From Neptunomonas phycophila (lineage in GTDB: Bacteria > Pseudomonadota > Gammaproteobacteria > Pseudomonadales > Balneatricaceae), in NCBI RefSeq assembly GCF_001922575.1, contig NZ_MRCI01000001.1:2976001-3040000 (forward strand): 64,000 nucleotides of DNA, given 5' to 3'. The notes below the pieces were generated by a model, which saw only the letters and a list, made by a program, of their open reading frames with translations, was not told the origin of the DNA and did no database searches. The position numbers and the translations under genes were made by a program. Numbering within the stretch: position 1 is the first letter of the stretch; each line of letters opens with the position of its first letter. Shown here piece by piece: positions 35,638 to 44,992 of this stretch.

Positions 35638-36171
35638 TCAAGGTGACGTATCTATTTGCCACGTAAAAGGTACTGCAGTGCTAAAGACACCGTGATATAC
35701 CGTTGACGTCGCCGTCTCTGCTTTACCTTGTTTATCGGCCGCTGATTGGTTTAAGTTAAGCACAAATCGCAAGATTTGCTGGTTCTGCCCCTCTATTGTT
35801 AAAAATTGATGCCGATTTACTTTGTAAACCAGCTCGCGGTTGCTCGTGTCAAAAAACCACACTTCAGTCTCTGGCTGATTCATGATGTCGACCAGCGACG
35901 CCAGCTCACCTCGATAGCTTTCTGGCGGACGCTCAAGCCACATAAAAGGATTCTCTGCTTGCAATGACTGCAAATCTTTATTGCCTACGATGTAGTATTG
36001 CGCCAACTTAATGTTCAACTGCTGTTTTAATTGCCCCAACATGCCTTGCACAGCCGCACGCTCTGCACGCTCACCCAGAACAACGAGCGTGTTGGATAAA
36101 ACGCCATACAAGATCGCCACAATGGTTACCACCACCGCCACTTCTAACAAACGCATGCGCCTTAGAGCCAT
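35638..36171 (-). CDS. mshF: MSHA biogenesis protein MshF
   Basis: 177 residues from the ATG at 36171. An upstream frame extension into mshG is unlikely because it would add a hydrophilic leader before MALRRMRLLEVAVVVTIVAI. One N-terminal membrane helix is followed by a coiled segment (VQGMLGQLKQQLNIKLAQYY) and a beta-rich domain with PFMWLERPPESYRGEL, which is typical of MshF. The function is unknown beyond being part of MSHA loci. Confidence 0.82.
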   Translation of the reverse strand: MALRRMRLLEVAVVVTIVAILYGVLSNTLVVLGERAERAAVQGMLGQLKQQLNIKLAQYYIVGNKDLQSLQAENPFMWLERPPESYRGELASLVDIMNQPETEVWFFDTSNRELVYKVNRHQFLTIEGQNQQILRFVLNLNQSAADKQGKAETATSTVYHGVFSTAVPFTWQIDTSP

Positions 36172-36184
36172 AAACACGCCATCG

Positions 36185-37417
36185 TTATTTATTAATTGTC
36201 GTGCTGAGTTCCCACAAGGGTAAAAACACACCCAGAGCCAAAATCAGCACCATGATGCCTATTGCCACAATCAACACCGGTTCGATAACACTCGATAGGT
36301 TTTTAAGGTCGTACTCCACTTCTTCCTCATAGAAGTTAGCCACCTCTTCCAGCATTTCATCCACCCGACCGGTTTCTTCTCCTACCGCTAACATTTGCAT
36401 GACCAGTGGACTAAACATTTCTGTGCGATAGGCGGTCGAGGTAAAACCTTCCCCGCGCTCGATCCCTCGACGCATGCCCGATACCTTTTCGCCAATGTAT
36501 TCATTCCCCATCGCCCGAGAAACGATGGTGAGGCCCTGTTCAATGGGGATACCGGCTTTAAGCACTATGCTAAAGGTACGCGCAAAGCGACCTAACACTG
36601 CGCGGTAAAAAATACCGCCAACCAAAGGGAATTTGAGTTTGATTTGATCCCACTTAAGCCGACCTGCGGGCGTTTTCTTCCAGCGCTTAAACATAATAAC
36701 GCTGCTAACCAATACAAATACGATGATGTACCACCACTGCACCGTAAAATCAGATAACGCAATCAGTGCCCGTGTCTGCCATGGCATATCGCCACCAAAA
36801 CTCTCAAATACGGACTTAAATGCGGGGATCACAAACACATTAATAATGGCCACCGCTAACCCTATCGCTATAAACACGAACATCGGGTAACGCGTTGCTT
36901 GTTTAATATTGCGGGTGGTTTGTCTTTCCAGTTCGAGGTAGACCGCCATCTGCCTAAACGAGTCATCTAAACGGCCGGTGTTTTCACCGATATGGATTAA
37001 GCTGACATATAAGCTACTAAACAGTTTGGGGTGTTTCGCCATCGTTGTAGATAACGAATTACCCCGCTCTAGGTCATCAGCTATCTGAGTCAACGTTGAA
37101 GTAAGTAAGGGGTTGCTAACTGTATTTGCAAGACCTCGCATACCATTAGTGATCGGAACTCCCGCACGCGTCAAACTCGACAGCTGTCGGCTGAGCATAA
37201 TAAGCTCATCAATACTAACGCGCTGGAATAACACTTTTGACCCAAGGCTCTCCTTTGTTGCACCGGAGTCTTCGGCTTTCTCGACCAGCTCAACCTTGAC
37301 AGGAATAATCCCTTGGTCAGCTAACTGTGCCGCAATATCAGCTTTATTCAGCCCTTCCAAACGCCCTGTTGCTGCTGAGCCATCAGCCGAACGCCCTCGG
37401 TACTCAAACGTTGCCAT
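36185..37417 (-). CDS. mshG: MSHA inner-membrane platform protein MshG
   Basis: 410 residues, a PilC/GspF homologue with two GspF domains (about 72-195 and 275-397). Signatures are FSSLYVSLIHIGENTGRLDD and VMQMLAVGEETGRVDEMLEE. Three to four membrane helices are expected. It anchors the pilus machine and responds to the MshE ATPase, whose gene ends 2 bp upstream. Confidence 0.93.
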   Translation of the reverse strand: MATFEYRGRSADGSAATGRLEGLNKADIAAQLADQGIIPVKVELVEKAEDSGATKESLGSKVLFQRVSIDELIMLSRQLSSLTRAGVPITNGMRGLANTVSNPLLTSTLTQIADDLERGNSLSTTMAKHPKLFSSLYVSLIHIGENTGRLDDSFRQMAVYLELERQTTRNIKQATRYPMFVFIAIGLAVAIINVFVIPAFKSVFESFGGDMPWQTRALIALSDFTVQWWYIIVFVLVSSVIMFKRWKKTPAGRLKWDQIKLKFPLVGGIFYRAVLGRFARTFSIVLKAGIPIEQGLTIVSRAMGNEYIGEKVSGMRRGIERGEGFTSTAYRTEMFSPLVMQMLAVGEETGRVDEMLEEVANFYEEEVEYDLKNLSSVIEPVLIVAIGIMVLILALGVFLPLWELSTTINK

Positions 37418-37419
37418 GT

Positions 37420-39183
37420 TTACTCCAGCTCCAGGCTAGCGTCCGACGGCGCCGCGTCAGGAATGTCCAGGTAAGCTGTTTCGTCCATTTGCTCAGTCAC
37501 GCGGAACACTTCATCCAACGAAGTAATGCCTTGCGACGCTAGCCGCAAAGCACTCACCACTAAGGGTTCATAGCCTTCACTTTGGCGCGCGGCTTTAGCA
37601 AAGTCGGAACTATTATTTCGACGCAACGCATCGGTCATTTCGTCATTGAGCTCTAATAGCTCAAAGATCCCTATACGCCCTTTGTAACCAGTATTATTGC
37701 AATACGTACAGCCCTTCCCTTGATGCAGATGCTGCGCCTCTACACCGGCTTCTTCGGCTTTAATATCGAGCCATACACTTTCTTGAACCGATGGTTGGTA
37801 AGGCGCTTTACAGTTATCGCAAATACGCCGCACTAGACGCTGAGCTAAGATCCCGCGCAACGCCGTACCTGCTAAGTACCCCTCAACACCAATATCAATA
37901 AGCCGCATGGCGCTAGAAATGGCATCATTTGTATGAAGCGTGGATAAAACAAAGTGACCTGTCATGGCCGCTCGTAGCGCAATATCGGCCGTTTCTAGAT
38001 CGCGAATCTCACCCACTAATAAAACATCAGGGTCTTGTCGCAAACACGAACGCAGTACTTTAGAAAAGGTTAAACCTATCTGTGGATGAACCTGCACTTG
38101 GTTAATCCGCGGCAAACGATATTCGACAGGGTCCTCTACGGTAATAATCTTCCGGCTGGCTTCATTCAGCTCATTTAAGGCGCCGTATAATGTGGTCGTT
38201 TTACCACTACCCGTTGGCCCTGTTACTAGCAAAATCCCATGAGGCTGATGAATTAAGCGGCGTAAGCGCGCCAGTAAATAATGGGGTAAGCCGGCCTTAT
38301 CGAGCCCAATCACCCCTCCACTTTGATCAAGCAAACGCATAACCACTGATTCGCCAAATTGCACTGGCAAAGTTGATATACGCACGTCAACAGTATGATT
38401 TTTAACATTAATTTGGAAACGTCCATCTTGCGGTAGCCGTTTCTCGGAAATATTGAGCTGCGCCATCAGCTTTAATCTAAGTACCAACACGGGCGCAATA
38501 CGCGTCTCCTTCATCACTTGCTCTTGCAAGACACCATCCACACGCTGCCGAATACGCAGCACATTTTCATCTGGCTCGATATGAATATCCGACGCGCCAA
38601 CCTGCACAGCATCCTCAAATAAGCTCTTTAACAGACGAACAACGGGCGCATCCACCTCATCCGCAGCCGTCAGACGAGACAGGTCGAATGTATCCTCGGC
38701 CATCTCCTCATTCACTTCATCGGCGAGTGAGGCAATATCGCTTGTGCGGCGATACATCAAATCAAGAGTCTGTAATAGCTGGCTCTCGGCAACCACTGCA
38801 AGCTCTACCGTCTTGGGTAATAACCGTTGTATTTCATCAAACGCGAAGATGTCTAGCGGGTCCGACATCCCCACCAAAAAGTGGTCGGGATTGTCTTTGA
38901 GCACAATGCAACGAAAACGACGGGCATGCGTCTCTGATAGTTTGAGTACGTCTGGCTGGTTAAAGCTGTAGTGCGCTAAATCAACGAGCGGCACATTCAT
39001 CTGCTTGGCCAAAAACTCTAAGAACTGTTGCTCTTCTACATAACCTAAGGAGATGAGCGTGCGGCCTAGCTTTTGTCGTGTATCTTTTTGACGCTGCAGT
39101 GCCTCCATTAACTGAGGCTCAGAAATCACTCCGCTCTGCACCAACAGATCACCAATACGAATTTTCATTTTAGGCGATGCCAT
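37420..39183 (-). CDS. mshE: MSHA pilus extension ATPase MshE
   Basis: 587 residues. The N-terminal MshEN domain (IRIGDLLVQSGVISEPQLME) binds cyclic di-GMP in characterised homologues. The ATPase core has Walker A GPTGSGKTTT, Asp box, Walker B LLVGEIRDLETADIAL and His box. The tetracysteine metal motif is CDNCKAPY and CTYCNNTG. It powers MSHA assembly. An internal Met six residues in is an alternative start. Confidence 0.95.
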   Translation of the reverse strand: MASPKMKIRIGDLLVQSGVISEPQLMEALQRQKDTRQKLGRTLISLGYVEEQQFLEFLAKQMNVPLVDLAHYSFNQPDVLKLSETHARRFRCIVLKDNPDHFLVGMSDPLDIFAFDEIQRLLPKTVELAVVAESQLLQTLDLMYRRTSDIASLADEVNEEMAEDTFDLSRLTAADEVDAPVVRLLKSLFEDAVQVGASDIHIEPDENVLRIRQRVDGVLQEQVMKETRIAPVLVLRLKLMAQLNISEKRLPQDGRFQINVKNHTVDVRISTLPVQFGESVVMRLLDQSGGVIGLDKAGLPHYLLARLRRLIHQPHGILLVTGPTGSGKTTTLYGALNELNEASRKIITVEDPVEYRLPRINQVQVHPQIGLTFSKVLRSCLRQDPDVLLVGEIRDLETADIALRAAMTGHFVLSTLHTNDAISSAMRLIDIGVEGYLAGTALRGILAQRLVRRICDNCKAPYQPSVQESVWLDIKAEEAGVEAQHLHQGKGCTYCNNTGYKGRIGIFELLELNDEMTDALRRNNSSDFAKAARQSEGYEPLVVSALRLASQGITSLDEVFRVTEQMDETAYLDIPDAAPSDASLELE

Positions 39184-39195
39184 TGTTTTTACCCT

Positions 39196-40671
39196 TTACT
39201 GTAAACGCTGAAGTTGTTGTGCGGCATATTGGCGCAACGCGGGTGGGATATCAGGTATCCGTATTGCATTTTGGTAAGCATCAATGGCTCTACTTCGCTG
39301 CTGCAAATGCTCAAGAGAAATCCCCATATTGATCCATGCTCTTGCCTGTTGAGGGTTCAGTGCCAGCACAGTCAAATATGATTGGACAGCTTGTCGGTGG
39401 TCCCCTTGCAACTGATAAGCAGACGCCAACAAATCAACATAATCCTCACGAGCTTGCGCTTCGGGATATTGTTGTAATAACGCCAATGCCATATCACCAT
39501 TGCCTTGCTGCAGTTGAGCTCGTGCATTGAGCAATGCCCATGACAAACTTGCAGGGGCTCCATCAATGACCCGCTGAGCAGACGAATAGTTTTCTGTGGA
39601 CAAGTAGAGCTGCGCCAGCAAATAACGGCTTTGATCACTCTTTTGATATTGCGCTACAAACTTTTCTAAGCGCTGAACAGCGGCATTGATATCGTTTTTA
39701 GCTAATAGACGGCGAGCTTCTCGTACGGTCGAGCTATCAGTGGGCTTGGTGTTCATCGCCTTTCGCCACGTTCCTGACACTTCGTTTGCGTCGGGCGTAT
39801 TGTTTTCAGCGCTAACTTCTGGACTGGAGACAGCCGCAGGGCTAGCGGCTGCCGGTGTGGATTCAGGTGTAGTCACCCGAGCCGCACTCGGCTCCGTTTC
39901 AATACTGCTCGATTCCGGTGAACTCTGGTTAGCGACTAATGCTTGGGTTGCTACTGCACCGCTAGGAGCGGCCCGAACCATGGACATATCCACAACCATA
40001 CGTGCTGGATTTTGACGTAACGATGGCTTAAACCGCATGGGTACACGCGTTTCAATGCGAAAGCGTGTTCCTGTGTCGCTCGGTAGTTGAGTAAAGCGGG
40101 AAACGTGGTCTGATAGTGTCTTTGGTAACTCTATTGCTAATTGCGTTTGTGCAATATCCCATTCAAACGCTTGGGCGCTATTCTCATGAACCGTAAAAGG
40201 GCGTGTGCTGGTTAACCATATAGATAAATAGCCATTACCATCAGCCAAACCAGTCCAATTTATTTTAGTGACTGTATTAGCAGCTGGCTGGGTGGAAGCA
40301 CCTGCGGGTGTGTCAGTCGCATCGTTATTGACTAACTCGTCGCTTGCTGACTCCAACCCTGACGTTTCAACGACTGGCTGTTGCTCTGTTCTAACGGGCG
40401 TCAGTGCCTGAGGCTCAGAAACAGCTGGAGTCTGCGGCTGTGTTGAAGGAGCAACGAGCTGTTTGTTGATATCTTGCAATATCCAAGGGGCGAATGAGCG
40501 CACCGCTAAATAAGCCGCTAGCAAGCAAAGCACTAAACATACAATGATCGTTACCCACAAACGCTGACGGCTTCGCTTGGGCTTGCTAGACCCTTGTATT
40601 GCAGCCACTGCGGATAACTCGCCACGTTGACGAGCATCCAGATCGCGAAGCATGTCATTCACTAGGCTCAT
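39196..40671 (-). CDS. mshN: MSHA biogenesis protein MshN (TPR protein)
   Basis: 491 residues from the ATG at 40671, which overlaps the mshM stop (ATGA); this gives the family start MSLVNDMLRDLDARQ. One membrane helix at about 40-60 is followed by a Pro/Thr/Ser-rich linker. A beta-rich region resembling AMIN domains lies at about 135-230. The C-terminal half contains several TPR repeats (YLLAQLYLSTENYSSAQRVI, YDAYQNAIRI-like). It is a probable periplasmic assembly factor near the secretin. Confidence 0.85.
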   Translation of the reverse strand: MSLVNDMLRDLDARQRGELSAVAAIQGSSKPKRSRQRLWVTIIVCLVLCLLAAYLAVRSFAPWILQDINKQLVAPSTQPQTPAVSEPQALTPVRTEQQPVVETSGLESASDELVNNDATDTPAGASTQPAANTVTKINWTGLADGNGYLSIWLTSTRPFTVHENSAQAFEWDIAQTQLAIELPKTLSDHVSRFTQLPSDTGTRFRIETRVPMRFKPSLRQNPARMVVDMSMVRAAPSGAVATQALVANQSSPESSSIETEPSAARVTTPESTPAAASPAAVSSPEVSAENNTPDANEVSGTWRKAMNTKPTDSSTVREARRLLAKNDINAAVQRLEKFVAQYQKSDQSRYLLAQLYLSTENYSSAQRVIDGAPASLSWALLNARAQLQQGNGDMALALLQQYPEAQAREDYVDLLASAYQLQGDHRQAVQSYLTVLALNPQQARAWINMGISLEHLQQRSRAIDAYQNAIRIPDIPPALRQYAAQQLQRLQ

Positions 40672-41579
40672 AGCAAGCCTCTTGATTGAGCGGCATAAAG
40701 AACTCCAGCGCTGATGAGCGCAATGGTCAGTCCTTTCCACAACCACTGTTGATAGTGATTGGGCAGAGTCACTCCCTCGGTATCATCAATAGCGCGCATG
40801 ACGTGAAAAGCACTCACCGTCACATCACCTTTGCCATAGGCGCTCATTAGCGCTTTATGCGCCAATATATTCACCAAGCGAGGAATACCGGCTGACGACT
40901 CTGACAACAAGCGAATCGCCTTCTTCGAAAAAAGCGATAAGCCGTTATAGCCTGCCCGAGTGGCTCGTTGTTGTAGATATAGTTCTACCGCATCATCGGC
41001 CAACGGATGTAAACGGCAGCTAAAGGTTATGCGTTGCTTTAACTGACGTAACGATTGCTGAGCCAGCAACGTATCCAGCTCTGGCTGCCCTAGTAATACC
41101 ACCTGAAAAAGCTTTTCGGATTCTGTCTCAAGGTTGGTTAGCAACCGCAACGCTTCTATTGTCTCTTCCGGCATGGCCTGCGCTTCATCGACAATGAGCA
41201 CCGTATGCCGTCCCTCGCGCGCATGTGCGATTAACTGCTCGTTAATACGCGCCATAAGCGCCACATCGCCCAGCTCTAATGCCTCTTCGATACCTATTTC
41301 TAATGCAAAGTGCTGACGCAGGGCTTCTGGGTTTAAGAACGGATTAGGCAGGTACGCGGTAATGTAGTTTTGCTCATCTAGCGTGTTTAGTAGCGTGCGG
41401 CACAGCATGGTTTTACCGGTACCCACTTCACCCACAACTTTGATAAAGCCATCGCCACCGCTAAGCGCCACCAGCACTAAATTTAATGCCTCTTGATGCG
41501 CCGGCAACTGTAAAAAGAAGCGCGTATTAGGCGTTAGTGTAAAAGGCAGCTCTTGTAACCCAAAGTGATCCATATACAT
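40668..41579 (-). CDS. mshM: MSHA biogenesis ATPase MshM (ExeA-like)
   Basis: 303 residues. The N-terminus MYMDHFGLQELPFTLTPN is the ExeA/MshM start. The AAA domain has Walker A GEVGTGKTML and Walker B VLIVDEAQAM. The C-terminus carries a membrane helix (GLTIALISAGVLYAAQS). ExeA-type proteins remodel peptidoglycan during secretin assembly; that role is inferred here. Confidence 0.92.
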   Translation of the reverse strand: MYMDHFGLQELPFTLTPNTRFFLQLPAHQEALNLVLVALSGGDGFIKVVGEVGTGKTMLCRTLLNTLDEQNYITAYLPNPFLNPEALRQHFALEIGIEEALELGDVALMARINEQLIAHAREGRHTVLIVDEAQAMPEETIEALRLLTNLETESEKLFQVVLLGQPELDTLLAQQSLRQLKQRITFSCRLHPLADDAVELYLQQRATRAGYNGLSLFSKKAIRLLSESSAGIPRLVNILAHKALMSAYGKGDVTVSAFHVMRAIDDTEGVTLPNHYQQWLWKGLTIALISAGVLYAAQSRGLL

Positions 41580-41600
41580 ATCGAGCGCTCCTATAACCGG

Positions 41601-43238
41601 TTATTGCAAGCCACGGAAGCTATCTAGCGAGCGTTGCAGCTCTTGCTTCCAGCTATTGCCATCAGCAATCACGGGCCTGAGCAAAATCACCAGCTCACTT
41701 TTATCGGAGCTTTGCTGGCGTTGCTGAAACAACTTGCCAACACCCGGTATGTCACCTAAGCCTGGGGCTTTCGCAAGCACATCGTTACTGCTTGATTTCA
41801 TCAAACCGCCAATCACAATGACTTGCCCACTGCCCGCCCGAACGACACTATCGGATTCACGAATAGAACTTAGCGCCAGCGGAATGTTAAACGCATCATC
41901 GCCTATGCTAATGAGCTTTTGCTGATCCTGAACTTCACTCACTGATGGGTGGATATGCAAAATAATTTCGTCGTCATCACTAATTTGGGGAGTCACATCT
42001 AAGGCTATCCCAGAGAAGAAAGGTGTGAGCTCTACATCCGGTGTTGATGTGGTTGCCGTACCGGTGGTTGTCGTGTTTTGAATATCGGTCACATAAAACT
42101 CGTCTGTCCCCACTTTAATAACTGCTTTTTGATTATTTAGCGTAGACACCCGAGGGCTAGACAGTACCTGCACATTACCTTGGCGACCTAGCAAATCGAT
42201 AAGCGCCGTAAAATCATTTAAGTTAAGTGCAGCACTGAAAATGCCACCAATATTGTCTGGGTTTGTGAAAGATGCAGAACTTTGCCCAACCACGAGGTTA
42301 TTACGAGAATTAGGCGTACCTATGGCAGACCAATCAATCCCTGCCTGAAAGCCATTGCTTAGCGTCACTTCTAGGATCTTAGCTTCGATCACTACCTGAC
42401 GGCGTAATATCAATTCGGCTTTTTCAAGGTATGACTTAAGCGTGAGCAGCTCACTAGGATAAGCACGCGCTACTATTACGCCAGTTTGCGGGGTAACCAC
42501 AACTCGCTGACCCGCTTCTTGGCCGATAATAGCCGATAATGTTTGTTGTAAATCGCCCCAAAAATCCGCTTGGCTACGCGTACTGATTTGCGTACCTTGG
42601 ACCGTTTGCGTGCTACTGCTATCAGATGAATCAGAGCTATCATCGCTGCTGTCATCATTACTCACTTGCGATACTGAGCCCGAACTCACTGATGTTTGCG
42701 ACTTGCCTATGCGCTGTATATCTAAGTAGTTAACTTGAAATATCTGTGTTTCTAAGGCTTTAGGGACAACCTGGTACAGATTACCGTTACGCTTATATTC
42801 GTAACCGTAGACATCGCGCACCGCTTTCATGACTTCGGCGACCGTCACGTCTTTTAAGTGCAGTGTTATCGCCCCTGCTATCTCTTCATGAACGATCATG
42901 TTGTAAGGCGTACCTTCAACCAACCCCATAAAGAACGTGCGCGCACTCAACCGGTCTGCCGACACATCGAAGCGTTCGTCCTCAACCGCCGCTAATTGAG
43001 CGATTGACATTGGAGCGAGCGCTAAGGGTGCAGGAGGCGGTTTTAGTGCATTCGTCAGTTGGTTATGCGCTATTGCCTGTTCCAATACTAACTCAGACTC
43101 TTTGGCGGGAGGCTCTTGCGTTACATGCCCAACCGTTTGGCAACCAGCCAACACAATCGGCAATAGTAAACAGCCAACTCGAACGGGCATTGGGAGTATC
43201 TTTTCTAATTGTATATTCATTAATAATTGGTCTCTCAT
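41601..43238 (-). CDS. mshL: MSHA secretin lipoprotein MshL
   Basis: 545 residues from the ATG at 43238, which overlaps the mshK stop (ATGA). Internal ATGs nearer the signal sequence are possible. The lipobox is VLAGC, with Cys at residue 33. An STN/N0 domain, a Ser/Asp-rich linker (about residues 183-213), an N1-like domain and the secretin barrel follow (VQVLSSPRVSTLNNQKAVIK; SGQVIVIGGLM). It forms the outer-membrane pore for the pilus. The length fits the family. Confidence 0.93.
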   Translation of the reverse strand: MRDQLLMNIQLEKILPMPVRVGCLLLPIVLAGCQTVGHVTQEPPAKESELVLEQAIAHNQLTNALKPPPAPLALAPMSIAQLAAVEDERFDVSADRLSARTFFMGLVEGTPYNMIVHEEIAGAITLHLKDVTVAEVMKAVRDVYGYEYKRNGNLYQVVPKALETQIFQVNYLDIQRIGKSQTSVSSGSVSQVSNDDSSDDSSDSSDSSSTQTVQGTQISTRSQADFWGDLQQTLSAIIGQEAGQRVVVTPQTGVIVARAYPSELLTLKSYLEKAELILRRQVVIEAKILEVTLSNGFQAGIDWSAIGTPNSRNNLVVGQSSASFTNPDNIGGIFSAALNLNDFTALIDLLGRQGNVQVLSSPRVSTLNNQKAVIKVGTDEFYVTDIQNTTTTGTATTSTPDVELTPFFSGIALDVTPQISDDDEIILHIHPSVSEVQDQQKLISIGDDAFNIPLALSSIRESDSVVRAGSGQVIVIGGLMKSSSNDVLAKAPGLGDIPGVGKLFQQRQQSSDKSELVILLRPVIADGNSWKQELQRSLDSFRGLQ

Positions 43239-43606
43239 CTCCGGTGTACCTTCATACCGGATTGATCGGTAACTGATACCCACATCGTCTTTTGATCGAT
43301 CTGCAATAACACACGCGTTGGTGTAATTCGAAGCACCTTAGCGCCATCAACAAAACTACCTAAGCTCGCAGTCTGGCCATTGATAATGGCTTGCGCGCCT
43401 TTTTTACGTTTAATAATAGACGCTACCTGAAAACTCGCAGCTGGCTGGGCAGCAAAGGCAACCGGCGCTGAGTACTGGCCAGGTCGGGTGGGATCTTTTA
43501 CTAAAGCGGGCGCTTCTTCAGCTGCCAACCTATTTGTAAACAGCATGGCTAGCAGCAAGCTACTTACCAATAAGGTAGAAACGGTCTTCGGATTTAAGTT
43601 AGCCAC
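43235..43606 (-). CDS. mshK: MSHA biogenesis protein MshK
   Basis: 123 residues. It has an N-terminal signal or anchor segment (VSTLLVSSLLLAMLFTNRL) and a PilP-like short beta domain (DPTRPGQYS, ASIIKRKKGAQAIINGQTA). It probably bridges the inner-membrane complex and the secretin. It overlaps mshJ by 8 bp and mshL by 4 bp. Confidence 0.85.
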   Translation of the reverse strand: MANLNPKTVSTLLVSSLLLAMLFTNRLAAEEAPALVKDPTRPGQYSAPVAFAAQPAASFQVASIIKRKKGAQAIINGQTASLGSFVDGAKVLRITPTRVLLQIDQKTMWVSVTDQSGMKVHRR

Positions 43607-44327
43607 CCAACCACCCCTCCTCGCCGCTTAACGTATGGATACGCAGCGTCACTTCTGTTGTCGGATATTCTTTAACGTTGAGCTCTAGTACATCCCAAAA
43701 GAAAGCTTGGCTTAGTTGTTCCAAGCGATGCAGGTATGTATATACAGCGGCATAACTGCCACTAACCTTTAGCTCAAAAGCATGTTCATATACTGGAACA
43801 GGATCGATCGGGGTTTCTGTAGCTGTTGACAGGCCGGCGGTTGTGTTTGACGCCGCCCCTGCGTTATCGCTAGACGGCTGACCCGTGATATCTAAACGCT
43901 GAACAGGCAGTGTTTGTAAGGATATAAGGCGTAAATCAGATGACTGATCCAAAACCGCCTCTAGTACCCGGCTCATTTGCGTAGGATCAACGAGCTTAGC
44001 GGACTCATTAGCGATACGTGACGACATTGCTAAGTCTTGAGAGACTAAGTCATCAATATCCAGGCGAATGGGGGCTGAAGGGTCTTGGGACAACGCACGG
44101 TTTAAAATAACCAAACTGGCTTCATTCGCTTTAATAGCCTGCTGCTGTTGAGTGATCCTTTGCGTAGATGACTGGATGGCTTTTTGTTTAGGCTCAATAA
44201 CCAATAGAAATAGCAAAACTACCACCAAAACAACCATCGTTCCTGCGATCAACACACGCTCACGTGGCGTTAAAGCGTTAAATTTCTGGCGCCACGACTC
44301 AATCGTTGTAACCCCTTCCGTACTCAT
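43599..44327 (-). CDS. mshJ: MSHA biogenesis protein MshJ (PilO-like)
   Basis: 242 residues. A single membrane helix (VLIAGTMVVLVVVLLFLLVI) follows a short cytoplasmic tail. A coiled coil comes next, then a periplasmic ferredoxin-like domain. This is the PilO/GspM layout. The middle carries a Thr/Ala-rich loop. It starts within the preceding gene (4-bp overlap). Confidence 0.85.
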   Translation of the reverse strand: MSTEGVTTIESWRQKFNALTPRERVLIAGTMVVLVVVLLFLLVIEPKQKAIQSSTQRITQQQQAIKANEASLVILNRALSQDPSAPIRLDIDDLVSQDLAMSSRIANESAKLVDPTQMSRVLEAVLDQSSDLRLISLQTLPVQRLDITGQPSSDNAGAASNTTAGLSTATETPIDPVPVYEHAFELKVSGSYAAVYTYLHRLEQLSQAFFWDVLELNVKEYPTTEVTLRIHTLSGEEGWLGG

Positions 44328-44992
44328 TGCGAACCACCTGTAAGCGTATCTGGATTCGACTTATCAGAGGTCAATTGTTCATCACTATCAGCAAGACGTG
44401 ACCCGGCGGCATCAAACTGATGATTGTTTGAGCCTTCAAGCGCTGTAGTCGCTAATGTATTGATACTAAACCCCCTAAAAGATGGCATAAGCGATAATTC
44501 ACTGAAAAACACCGGCATCAAAGATGCCTCCGTGGTGACACCGCTAAAATCAGCAGCCTGCAGAGGGTTATCGAAAGCTAACCGCGTTAGCCACATCCCT
44601 TCAGGGATTGTCGCGGCCACATCATGCATCGCGGTAGAGAATCCAGGATGACGATCAGGAGAAATGTGCGACAGCAAAGTCATGAGTCTTTGTTTAGTGC
44701 GTAAACGTTGCTCTAAGCGTGCTTGACGCTGCAGCAACTGCGCATCAGGCTTTAACAAACCAATCGCTTCTTCAGCCTCTTTAACTTGTTGCTCCAAGGT
44801 GTGAGCGTGCAGGGTAACGGCGTCTAACTCGGCAGTCGTTTTCATGTCCACCCAATACACCCAAGCGGCCCACAATACGGCTACCAGCACAATAGCCACG
44901 CAGGCGCGGATGACATAATCAAAGCTGAGCCAATCAGTCTTGGGGGCCACCCTTTCAGGCAATAAATTAATCCGCTGTTTTAACATGCTCAT
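44324..44992 (-). CDS. PilN-like MSHA biogenesis protein (MshI2-type)
   Basis: 222 residues. The N-terminal RINLLPERV peptide, which docks on PilM-type proteins, is clear. It is followed by a membrane helix (ACVAIVLVAVLWAAWVYWV), a coiled coil and a small periplasmic domain. This is the PilN arrangement; some MSHA loci list it as MshI2. Overlaps of 4 bp on both sides fix its place in the operon. Confidence 0.8.
   Translation of the reverse strand: MSMLKQRINLLPERVAPKTDWLSFDYVIRACVAIVLVAVLWAAWVYWVDMKTTAELDAVTLHAHTLEQQVKEAEEAIGLLKPDAQLLQRQARLEQRLRTKQRLMTLLSHISPDRHPGFSTAMHDVAATIPEGMWLTRLAFDNPLQAADFSGVTTEASLMPVFFSELSLMPSFRGFSINTLATTALEGSNNHQFDAAGSRLADSDEQLTSDKSNPDTLTGGSQ

Noticed and set aside
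36172-36231. Upstream extension of mshF
   Set aside because: It would overlap the end of mshG and add a hydrophilic leader before a normal membrane-anchor start at 36171.
42606-42701. Low-complexity tract as a tandem repeat or CRISPR-like array
   Set aside because: It is part of the MshL reading frame, short and irregular, with no spacers.
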